In this document: positions 43,595 through 50,809 of the stretch, piece by piece
Layout: the number at the start of each line of letters is the position of its first letter
Position numbering within the stretch: the first letter of the stretch is position 1
Assembly: GCF_014873145.1 (NCBI RefSeq)
Contig: NZ_JADBEK010000001.1
Span: 3,534,001-3,598,000, forward strand
DNA: 64,000 bases
Source: Nonomuraea angiospora
GTDB taxonomy: Bacteria > Actinomycetota > Actinomycetes > Streptosporangiales > Streptosporangiaceae
Reading direction: 5' to 3'
Program-made: the position numbers and the translations under genes
The notes under the pieces: generated by a model
The model's database searches: none
Told to the model about the DNA's origin: nothing
What the model saw: only the letters and a program-made list of their open reading frames with translations

Positions 43595-43858
43595 GTGACC
43601 GTTCTCATCGACCCGCCCAACTGGCCCGGGCCGCGCGGCCTGATGTGGTCGCACCTGGTCAGCGACCGCTCGCTGGAGGAGCTGCACGACTTCGCCTCGC
43701 GGCTGGGGGTGCCGGAGCGGGCCTTCGACCGGGACCACTACGACGTGCCGGAGACCGTGCACGCCCGGGCGGTGGAGCTGGGGGCCGAGGCGGTCAGCTC
43801 GCGCGAGCTGCTCCTGCGGCTGGTCGCGTCCGGACTGCGCCGCCGTAAGCGCCGCTGA
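43595..43858 (+). CDS. DUF4031 small protein
   Basis: The 87-residue protein is a whole DUF4031 domain (VLIDPPNWPGPRGLMWSHLVSD, AFDRDHYDVPE). The family is widespread in actinobacteria and has no known function. The start is a GTG at 43595. It converges on the HD-domain gene 13 nt downstream. Confidence 0.8.
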   Translation: MTVLIDPPNWPGPRGLMWSHLVSDRSLEELHDFASRLGVPERAFDRDHYDVPETVHARAVELGAEAVSSRELLLRLVASGLRRRKRR

Positions 43859-43871
43859 CCGCGCCCGCAGG

Positions 43872-44576
43872 TCATGGCGTGTCGCGGTCCGACGTGAGCG
43901 ATGCCAGCTCGCGTGTCATGTTCGACCGCGCCCGTTCCTCCCACAGCTCGCGGGCGCGTCCGGTCCGGTAGAGGCGCGGTACGGCCAGCAGGCGGCGCAG
44001 CACCTCGGCCCGTCCCGCCCTGAACAGCTCGTCGGGCACGTGGGCGTACTCCTGCCGGATCCGCCCCGCGTAGTCGTCGTAGCCGGGCAGCCCCAGCACG
44101 GCCAGGTCGGCGTCGCACAGGACGGCGCCGTCGCGGTCGCCGGCGGCCAGCGTGTCGTGGGCGGCGGTGAGGCGTACCAGCCGGGCCACCTCGGCGACCC
44201 GTGCGGCGGGGACCCCGCACCTGGGCAGCCTCGACTGCGCGAGCTGGGCGCTGCGCTCCTCGTCCAGGCCCGGCCGCCCGTCGTAGACGGCGTCGTGGAA
44301 CCAGGCGGCCAGGAGCACGGCGGGCAGGTCGTCCGCCGCGGCCGCGAGCTGGGCGATCCCGGCGAGCACGGCGGCCAGGTGGTCGAGGGTGTGGTAGCGG
44401 CGGTGCGGCTCGGACCAGCGGGCGATCAGCTCCGCCCCCGTGGCGAGGGACGCCGGCGAGTCCCCCGCGAGCACCGCCCAGTCCCGCCCCAGCACCGCCG
44501 GGTCCCCAACCGGCACCGCCCACTCCCGCGCGGGCCCCGCCAAGTCCCCCGCCGGTGCCGTCGAGTCGTCGATCAC
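43872..44576 (-). CDS. HD-domain metal-dependent phosphohydrolase
   Basis: The 234-residue protein has the H...HD...D pattern: RRYHTLDHLAAV, then AAWFHDAVYDG, and later AVLCDADLAVLG. These match the predicted HD-superfamily hydrolases whose substrates are mostly nucleotides but unknown here. The first 45 residues are a Pro/Ala-rich repeat with three GD-rich units (REWAVPVGDPAVLGRDWAVL). I start at the GTG at 44576 with GGTGAG upstream; open sequence above it is antisense to the next gene. Confidence 0.82.
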   Translation of the reverse strand: MIDDSTAPAGDLAGPAREWAVPVGDPAVLGRDWAVLAGDSPASLATGAELIARWSEPHRRYHTLDHLAAVLAGIAQLAAAADDLPAVLLAAWFHDAVYDGRPGLDEERSAQLAQSRLPRCGVPAARVAEVARLVRLTAAHDTLAAGDRDGAVLCDADLAVLGLPGYDDYAGRIRQEYAHVPDELFRAGRAEVLRRLLAVPRLYRTGRARELWEERARSNMTRELASLTSDRDTP

Positions 44577-44669
44577 GGTCTCACCGTACCTTTTGGTAGC
44601 GTCCAAGACATCGACGGGAACGCGAAGGAACCCCGGCGCCTGCCCCGCTGGCGGGAGCTGCGGGCCGTC

Positions 44670-45845
44670 GTGCCCCGGCGTCCGCGGCTGTCCAGGGCGC
44701 GGCGGGTGGCCGACGCCGCCGACATCGCCGATCTCCGGCTGCTCGCCAGGAGACGCGCCCCGCACATGGTGTTCGACTACGTGGACGGCGCGGCCGAGGG
44801 CGAGCTGTCGATGGCCAGGGCGGTGGAGGCGTTCCGGCGGGTGGAGTTCAGCCCGCGGGTCCTGCGCGACGTGTCGCGGGCCCCGACCGCGGTCGAGATC
44901 CTGGGCAGGCGGATCGCGATGCCGGTCGTGCTCGGGCCCACCGGGTTCACCCGGATGATGCACCGCGAGGGCGAGCGGGCCGTGGCCAGGGCGGCCGAGC
45001 GCGCGGGCGTCCCCTACACGCTGTCCACGATGGGCACCACGACGGCCGCCGGCGTGGCCGCCGCCGCGCCCGGCGGGTGGAACTGGTTCCAGCTGTACGT
45101 GGTCCGCGACCGCGCGCGCAACCTGGAGACGCTCGCCCTGGCCCGCGAGGCGGGCATGGACGTGCTGGTCGTGACCGTCGACGTGCCGGTGGCGGGGGCG
45201 CGGCTGCGCGACGTGCGGCACGGCCTGACGGTCCCGCCGTCCCTGCGCTGGCGCAGCGCGCTGCAGGCGCTGCGGCACCCGGCGTGGTGGTTCGACTTCC
45301 TCACCAGCGAGCCGCTGAGGTTCGCCACCATCGAAGGCGCCCCGGACGATCTGCCGGGGCTCACGAACCTGATGTTCGACCCCTCCGTGACCATGGACGA
45401 CCTGGAGTGGATCCGCTCGGCGTGGCAGGGGCGGCTGCTGGTCAAGGGCGTGCAGCGGGTGGACGACGCCAAGGACCTGGCCGCCCTCGGGGTGGACGGC
45501 CTGGTGGTGTCCAACCACGGCGGGCGGCAGCTCGACCGGGCCGCCACGCCGCTGGAGCTGCTGCCCCAGGTCGTGGCCGCCGTGGGGGATCGCACGGAGG
45601 TGTTCCTGGACGGAGGCGTCCGCAACGGGGCCGACGTCGCCGCCGCGGTCGCGCTCGGCGCGCGGGCCTGTTTCATCGGCCGGGCCTACCTGTACGGCCT
45701 GATGGCGGGCGGCGAGATCGGGGTGCGGCGGGCGCTGGAGCTGCTGCGCGCGGAGCTCGTACGCACCCTTCAGCTGCTCGGCGCCGGCGGGATCGACGGG
45801 CTCACCCCCGACATGGTGCGTCTCAGGGTCGGCACCGGCATCTGA
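44670..45845 (+). CDS. FMN-dependent alpha-hydroxy-acid oxidase/dehydrogenase (LldD-like)
   Basis: The enzyme family oxidises 2-hydroxy acids to 2-oxo acids with FMN. Marks of the TIM barrel are VFDYVDGAAEGE, NWFQLYV, LLVKGV, and the active-site SNHGGRQLD with catalytic His and Arg, followed by FLDGGVRNGADV. The start is uncertain. Homologous N-terminal sequence (RRLPRWRELRAVV) continues upstream of the GTG at 44670 to about 44625, but no ATG, GTG or TTG lies in frame there, so a CTG or other rare start after AAGGAA is possible. It diverges from the HD-domain gene. Confidence 0.85.
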   Translation: MPRRPRLSRARRVADAADIADLRLLARRRAPHMVFDYVDGAAEGELSMARAVEAFRRVEFSPRVLRDVSRAPTAVEILGRRIAMPVVLGPTGFTRMMHREGERAVARAAERAGVPYTLSTMGTTTAAGVAAAAPGGWNWFQLYVVRDRARNLETLALAREAGMDVLVVTVDVPVAGARLRDVRHGLTVPPSLRWRSALQALRHPAWWFDFLTSEPLRFATIEGAPDDLPGLTNLMFDPSVTMDDLEWIRSAWQGRLLVKGVQRVDDAKDLAALGVDGLVVSNHGGRQLDRAATPLELLPQVVAAVGDRTEVFLDGGVRNGADVAAAVALGARACFIGRAYLYGLMAGGEIGVRRALELLRAELVRTLQLLGAGGIDGLTPDMVRLRVGTGI

Positions 45846-45950
45846 CCAATGCCCGGCATTTATTGACAGAACGGACACGTATTTCGCCACCTGGGTTGCC
45901 GCTCTGCTCCTTCACACGGGGACGACGTTCCCACCGGAAAGGAGATCGGA

Positions 45951-46370
45951 ATGGCAACCGGAGAATTCCAGGTGATGAAAGTACCGGCCGAGCAGCTCGC
46001 CGGCGTTCTCCACGGCCAGGTTGTCGATCCCGGCGCGCAACCCACGAACGTCGTGCACCGCAACGAGGGCTGGACCGTGGACGTGAGCTGGGAGGTCGCC
46101 GGCGAGCTCATCGACTGGCTGGCGGGCCGCTGGAACTTGGAGATCATCGCCGACCTGCTGGGCGGCGGTGAGACCAGGCACCCCTCACCCCCTGTCGAAC
46201 TGACCTTCACGCCTGGCTCGGGCAGGTACACCGCTTCCGTCCCGATGCGGGGTCAGCTCTCGCCCGGCACCTATGACCTGGTGGTCAACCTCACCACCAC
46301 GACCGCCGCCGGCACCGCGGGGGCGCTCGGCGGTTTCGTGGTGATCAGCAAGATTGTGGTCAAGGAATGA
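45951..46370 (+). CDS. Hypothetical beta-rich protein
   Basis: This 139-residue protein has AAGGAG well placed before its ATG and so looks real, but I do not recognise the family. It has no signal peptide. Alternating hydrophobic strands in the second half (SPPVELTFTPGSGRY; GTYDLVVNLTTTT) suggest a beta-sandwich, and the Trp-rich WTVDVSWEVAGELIDWLAGRW is distinctive. Its stop overlaps the start of the next gene by 4 nt (ATGA), so the two are probably made together. Confidence 0.65.
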   Translation: MATGEFQVMKVPAEQLAGVLHGQVVDPGAQPTNVVHRNEGWTVDVSWEVAGELIDWLAGRWNLEIIADLLGGGETRHPSPPVELTFTPGSGRYTASVPMRGQLSPGTYDLVVNLTTTTAAGTAGALGGFVVISKIVVKE

Positions 46371-46735
46371 GGGCCGCCGCCCCGGGCGGCCCGCCCGGGG
46401 CGGCCGTGGACGGAGCCGCCATGTCTCTGGTGCTCAACCCCGTGTGGTGGGATCACGGCCGGTCCGGTCCCGCGGCGATGGGCGCGCTGATCGCCACCGA
46501 TCGCCTGCTGTCCTACGTGACGAACGAGGAGACGGTCTTCACCCTGGCCCGCGCCGACATCCGGGCGAGCTGGCGGCCCCTGCGCGTCGACCTCACGTGC
46601 GCCGGGCGCCGCTTCCGGCTGCGCTTCCTGCCGCCGGGGGCCCTGCCGCGGCCGACCGGCGTCCTGCAAGCCCGCCGTAAGTCACGCGCCCTACGCTCCT
46701 GGCTGGCGGCCACGGGGGAAAGACCGGCCGCCTGA
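46367..46735 (+). CDS. Hypothetical protein, possible PH-like (GRAM/bPH) domain
   Basis: The 122-residue protein starts inside the previous stop codon. ATDRLLSYVTNEETVFTLAR with the following DIRASWRPLRVDLTCAGRRF and LRFLPPG has the strand pattern of small PH/GRAM-like domains, which bind lipids or proteins, but this is a pattern judgement only. The N-terminal 18 residues are Gly/Pro/Ala-rich; a start at the internal ATG (46421) is also possible. Confidence 0.55.
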   Translation: MRAAAPGGPPGAAVDGAAMSLVLNPVWWDHGRSGPAAMGALIATDRLLSYVTNEETVFTLARADIRASWRPLRVDLTCAGRRFRLRFLPPGALPRPTGVLQARRKSRALRSWLAATGERPAA

Positions 46736-46794
46736 CGTATCTGACGCCGCTGGAGACGCTCTTGTCTCCTTGAGGCGAACCAACGGGAGATCCC

Positions 46795-48045
46795 ATGTCC
46801 GACACTCCGATGACCGCGGACGACGTGCTGCGCATCGCCGCTTACAAGGACCGGAGCCCGGCACTCGAAGCGATGGTCATCGCCTACAGCTACCACCGCG
46901 TCGCCGGGGACCTCGCCCAGCACCTGGGCAAGGACGCGAACAACTGGTACTGCTACGCCACCTGGACCTCCAAGGCCATCGGAGAGAGCCTCGACCTGAG
47001 CCCCGACTCTCCGTTCATCCTGGACTTCGGCCGCAGGATGCGGGTGCCCCACCGGTTCAGAAGGGTGTTCAGGGCGTTCCTGCTCACCCTGCTCGGGCCC
47101 AGCTACCAGCTCGGGCTCGCGCTCGCCAACCGGGCCATCTTCCTGGAGACCGCCAGCCTCGCGGTCAACCTGTGGAACGACTCGCCCGACCGTTTCCTCA
47201 AGGTCAGCCCGGAGTCGGACCTGACGCCGAGCCCGCCGGCGTTCCTGACGGACCTGCTGGCCGAGGCCGACCCCCGCTATCTCAAGGACGCCGCGCAGCT
47301 CCTGGTCGAGGCCAAGCGGACCGCCGACCCCGAGGCCCGCGCCGAGCTGATGTTCGGCGCCTGCGTGGCGCTGTCCGCCTACGAGCAGGCCCGCGCGCAG
47401 AAGGCCCTCGAGCTGGTGCTCTACCGGCCGGTCCGGTGGCTGACGCGGGTGTCGTGGCGCTCGCTGCGCTCGCTGGTGACCCGGCGCCGCTTCCCGAGGT
47501 TCCGCCTGTACGCCGCGCGGCACGAGGACCAGCCGTGGCTGACGCGCTGGCTGGAGGGCAAGTGGTCCTCGCTCTACACCCGCCACCTGTTCGCCGTGCA
47601 GACCCCGCTCAGCGACATCAAGGTGGGCCGGCCGCTCACCGCGCCGGAGGGCGTGGACCTGGACGAGGTCTGGGCGCCGATCCAGAACGAGAAGGTCCGC
47701 AAGCTGGCCGAGGAGTTCATCACGGCCGACCGGGAGGCGTCCACGGCCGGAGTGGCCGACTGGGTGTCCTACCGCGACCGCATGCGCTTCATCGTCAGCT
47801 ATTTCCGCGTCTACCAGCACGTGAGCGCGCTCTACGACGTGCCCTTCGCCAAGGACGTCGCCGACGGCCTCGCCCGGGAGATGGAGCTCGGGCTGGTGCC
47901 GCAGGCCGTCAACATGATGCTCACCCGGGGCGGCCGCAGGATCTACGAGTATCCGGCGGAGAGCGACCCGGACGTGTTCGAGATGGCGCACTTCGACTTC
48001 GAGCCGTTCCTGGAGGCGATCCGGCTCGACCCGTCGATGAAGTGA
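46795..48045 (+). CDS. Hypothetical 416-residue helical protein
   Basis: The ATG at 46795 follows GGGAG at about 6 nt. The protein is mostly alpha-helical, with conserved-looking aromatic stretches DANNWYCYATWTSKAIGESL and SYQLGLALANRAIFLETASL in the first third and EMAHFDFEPFLEAIRLDPS at the end. There is no signal peptide and no convincing membrane helix. I do not recognise a family. It precedes the sigma/Crp/oxygenase/cyclase set on the plus strand and may be functionally tied to it. Confidence 0.7.
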   Translation: MSDTPMTADDVLRIAAYKDRSPALEAMVIAYSYHRVAGDLAQHLGKDANNWYCYATWTSKAIGESLDLSPDSPFILDFGRRMRVPHRFRRVFRAFLLTLLGPSYQLGLALANRAIFLETASLAVNLWNDSPDRFLKVSPESDLTPSPPAFLTDLLAEADPRYLKDAAQLLVEAKRTADPEARAELMFGACVALSAYEQARAQKALELVLYRPVRWLTRVSWRSLRSLVTRRRFPRFRLYAARHEDQPWLTRWLEGKWSSLYTRHLFAVQTPLSDIKVGRPLTAPEGVDLDEVWAPIQNEKVRKLAEEFITADREASTAGVADWVSYRDRMRFIVSYFRVYQHVSALYDVPFAKDVADGLAREMELGLVPQAVNMMLTRGGRRIYEYPAESDPDVFEMAHFDFEPFLEAIRLDPSMK

Positions 48046-48046
48046 G

Positions 48047-48619
48047 TCAGTCGAGGAAGTCCCTGGTGATCTCGCGGGCCTGCAGGAGCCCGCGGAGCTT
48101 CGCGAACGTGCGGGCTCGGGTGGGCCCGATGCTCCCGACCGGCCTGCCCAGCCTGCGCGCCACGTCCACGTAGTGCGGCTCGGAGGTTTCCGTGAGCGCT
48201 CTGAACAGGACCCGCTGCGCCGCCGGCAGCTCCTCGACCAGCTCGTCGAGCGTGCCGGCCAGCCAGATCCTGGCCAGCTCCCTGTCCACGTCGTCCGTGC
48301 TGCCCAGCGTGTCGAGGTCAGGGGTGCAGATCTCCTTCGTCCGCTTGGTGAGCTTCAGGCACTCGCGGAAGGCGATGGTGGCCAGCCAGCCCGCCATGCG
48401 CTGGCCGTCCGCCACGCTCCTGAGGTTCTGCCAGGCCAGCAGCCAGGTCGTCTGGAGCACGTCCTGGGCGTCCTCGTGGCTGAGCCTGAACCGGCGGATT
48501 CGGGTCTTGAGCATGGGGCTGAACTCCTCGATCAGCCGCTCCCAGGCCATGGCGTCGCCGTCCTGGGCGGCCGATACGAGGGTGGCGGTATCGGGCCGTT
48601 CGATGGTGTCCACGTACAT
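48047..48619 (-). CDS. ECF-type sigma-70 family factor
   Basis: The 190-residue protein has sigma region 2 (MAWERLIEEFSPMLKTRI; LSHEDAQDVLQTTWLLAW) and region 4 (LPAAQRVLFRALTETS; YVDVARRLGRPVGSIGPTRA), the ECF layout. No anti-sigma gene is next to it. The ATG at 48619 has AGGGAG 6 nt upstream; the frame continues to 48676 without conservation. It diverges from the crp-like gene, and the region between contains CRP-type palindromes that could control both. Its 3' end abuts the convergent hypothetical gene by 1 nt. Confidence 0.85.
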   Translation of the reverse strand: MYVDTIERPDTATLVSAAQDGDAMAWERLIEEFSPMLKTRIRRFRLSHEDAQDVLQTTWLLAWQNLRSVADGQRMAGWLATIAFRECLKLTKRTKEICTPDLDTLGSTDDVDRELARIWLAGTLDELVEELPAAQRVLFRALTETSEPHYVDVARRLGRPVGSIGPTRARTFAKLRGLLQAREITRDFLD

Positions 48620-48713
48620 GTCGATCTCCCTGCCGGGCCGGGCACTCGGGGGGTCGCCATCACCGCCCGGCCTCACAACGGTGCGCCGAGTGATCGCCAG
48701 GGGCTGTCTCGCA

Positions 48714-48743
48714 CGTGACAGTCACGATGTGTTCCTCATCACA
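48714..48743. promoter_or_regulatory. CRP-type operator pair upstream of the crp-like gene
   Basis: TGTGTTCCTCATCACA (48728-48743) matches the CRP/GlxR consensus TGTGA-N6-TCACA at 9 of 10 positions. A perfect 13-nt palindrome, CGTGACAGTCACG (48714-48726), lies immediately beside it. Both are 59-88 nt upstream of the Crp/Fnr start and in the shared region with the divergent sigma gene. Auto- or co-regulation is inference. Confidence 0.6.
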
Positions 48744-48801
48744 ATCGGGACATCCAGGACGGTCGACTGTTCGTGCGCGGGATGCGGCCTAAAGTTCTTG
48801 C

Positions 48802-49503
48802 ATGAGCGGGTTCCCGAGCGATGTCCAGCCGGTGGCCTCCGTGCTGGCGGAGATCCCGCTGTTCCGCGTACTCGGAGAGAGCGGCATCGAGAACACGGCG
48901 CGGGCCGGGATCGCGCGGCGATACCGGGCCGGGCAGATCATCATCCACCAGGGGGATCCGGGAGAGTCCCTCTACGTGGTGCTGGACGGCCTGGTGAAGG
49001 TGGTGTTCACGACCGAGCACGGCGACGAGATCGTGCTCAACATGCTGGGCCGCGGCGACACCTTCGGCGAGCTGGCGCTGCTGGACAACTCGCCGCGCTC
49101 GGCGTCGATCGTGACGGTGCGCCCCGCGTGGGTGTTCGCGCTGCCCAGGGCGCGGCTCCTGGAGCTGATGCGCGAGCATCCCGGGCTGGCCGACGAGTTC
49201 CTTCGCCTGCTCGGCCACATGGTGCGCAGGCTCACCGACCAGGCGGCCGACCTGGCCTTCCTCGACCTGGGCGGGCGGCTGGCCAAGCTGCTGCTGCAAC
49301 TGGCCGACAAGCACGGCCACGACGACGGGGTGGTGGACCTGCCCGGGTTGACGCAGTCCGACCTCGCCGCGCTCATCGGCGCGTCGCGGCCGGCGGTCAA
49401 CCGGGCGCTGCAGTCCCTCGTGGCGAGAAACCTCATCGCCGTCAAAGGCCGGGCGATCACGCTGCTGGACGTCGCCGCCCTGCGGAAACGGGGCGGCCTC
49501 TGA
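48802..49503 (+). CDS. Crp/Fnr-family transcriptional regulator
   Basis: The 233-residue protein has a cyclic-nucleotide-binding beta barrel and a Crp winged helix. The phosphate-binding cassette FGELALLDNSPRSAS (residues 88-102) keeps the Glu and the Arg-Ser pair that hold cAMP in E. coli CRP, so nucleotide binding is plausible. The helix-turn-helix is LTQSDLAALIGASRPAVNRA. There are no Fnr-type N-terminal cysteines. It is followed by the oxygenase (22 nt) and cyclase genes on the same strand, suggesting a local second-messenger loop. Confidence 0.92.
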   Translation: MSGFPSDVQPVASVLAEIPLFRVLGESGIENTARAGIARRYRAGQIIIHQGDPGESLYVVLDGLVKVVFTTEHGDEIVLNMLGRGDTFGELALLDNSPRSASIVTVRPAWVFALPRARLLELMREHPGLADEFLRLLGHMVRRLTDQAADLAFLDLGGRLAKLLLQLADKHGHDDGVVDLPGLTQSDLAALIGASRPAVNRALQSLVARNLIAVKGRAITLLDVAALRKRGGL

Positions 49504-49525
49504 CCGAATCTGGAGTACGGGGTAG

Positions 49526-50809
49526 ATGAACGATCACGAACGCTGGCCGGAGGAGAGATTCCGCCAGCTGCGACAGCAGGCCGACCCGGACATCGACAAG
49601 GTCGTGGCCGGATACCTGGACGACCAGCCCCCGGGAAGCGGGCCCCTGGAGCTGGTGAAGGCGGTGATCCAGGAGCTGGCGGCGGCCAAGCGGGAGGCCA
49701 GGGCGCCGTCGGGCGAGCCGCCCGCCTCCGCGATCTTCGAGGCCATCGACTTCGCCGCGGACCTGCCCGATTGGGGCGACGACCGCGAGCTGCTGGCCAA
49801 GGGGCAGGCCGTCTTCGCCGACTACGGGCTCTACCAGTCGGCCGCGCTCTTCTGCAAGTGCCTGCCCATGGCGTACGTGGAGGTGTCCAGCGCCAAGGTG
49901 CTGGCCGGCGTGTCCCGGCTGGCCACGCACAGCCTCACCCGCCGGGTGGCCGAGACCGGCCAGATGCTGGTCGACGTGATGGGCTTGAAAGCGACCAACA
50001 GCCTGGAGCCGGGCCGCCCCGGGCACACCACGGCGCTCGGCCTGCGGATCCTGCACTCCTTCGTCCGCGCCCTGGTCAACGAGCGGTTCGGTGACCACTG
50101 GGACACCGCGCGGTTCGGCCCTCCGGTCAACCAGGAGCTCCTGCTGGCCACCATCTTCGACTTCTCTGTGGTGACATGGGAGGCTTTGGAGAGTATGGGC
50201 GTGACGCTCTCCGAGGAGCAGCGTGCGGCCCACCTCTACACGTGGAGCGTGTTCGGCCATCTCATGGGCGTGGAGGCCTGCCGTGACCGGCCTCTCACGC
50301 TCGAGGACGTCGAGCCGGTCAGCGAGCGCCTGGGCCGCCTGTACGAGTCCAGCGACGAGGGCCGCCGGCTGATGGCCAGGCTGCTGGAGGAGATGGAGGA
50401 GTTCATGCACCTGGGGTGGCGCAAGCTGCCGCGCAGCCTGGTGCACTGGGTCTTCCGCGACGCCGAGTACGGCGCCGACCGGGTGCCCGAGCTGCTGGGC
50501 GTGCCCAAGCCCGCCTGGTGGTTCACCGCGCTGTTCGCGGCCGGCCGGGCGGCCAACCGGCACGCGGCGCTCGCCGGCCCGGTGGACGGCGTCGTCCGCT
50601 GGCTGGTGCGCAGGCTCGGGCGGCAGATCGTGGTCGCCCTGGTCGACCGCCACTCCGACGGGCAGGCGGCCTTCCGGATCCCCGAGGACCTGGCCGGCGC
50701 CTGGCGGATCAGGCAGTCGCGCACCGCCGTGAAGACGCGCGAGCTGCGCCGCACGGTCCGCCAGAAGGTACGCGCGCCCGCGCGGCGGCTGAAGGAGCGG
50801 CCCACGTGA
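49526..50809 (+). CDS. DUF2236 / MpaB-type oxygenase (rubber-oxygenase-like)
   Basis: The 427-residue protein matches the DUF2236 family, which includes latex-clearing protein Lcp, a b-type haem dioxygenase, and fungal MpaB. Diagnostic segments are SAALFCKCLPMAYVEVSSAK, RRVAETGQMLVDVM, LRILHSFVRAL with the probable haem-ligand His, and NQELLLATIFDFSVV. There is no signal peptide, so unlike Lcp it is cytoplasmic. It sits between the Crp-like regulator and the cyclase, and its stop overlaps the cyclase GTG start. The substrate is unknown; isoprenoid or lipid cleavage is a guess from the family. Confidence 0.85.
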   Translation: MNDHERWPEERFRQLRQQADPDIDKVVAGYLDDQPPGSGPLELVKAVIQELAAAKREARAPSGEPPASAIFEAIDFAADLPDWGDDRELLAKGQAVFADYGLYQSAALFCKCLPMAYVEVSSAKVLAGVSRLATHSLTRRVAETGQMLVDVMGLKATNSLEPGRPGHTTALGLRILHSFVRALVNERFGDHWDTARFGPPVNQELLLATIFDFSVVTWEALESMGVTLSEEQRAAHLYTWSVFGHLMGVEACRDRPLTLEDVEPVSERLGRLYESSDEGRRLMARLLEEMEEFMHLGWRKLPRSLVHWVFRDAEYGADRVPELLGVPKPAWWFTALFAAGRAANRHAALAGPVDGVVRWLVRRLGRQIVVALVDRHSDGQAAFRIPEDLAGAWRIRQSRTAVKTRELRRTVRQKVRAPARRLKERPT

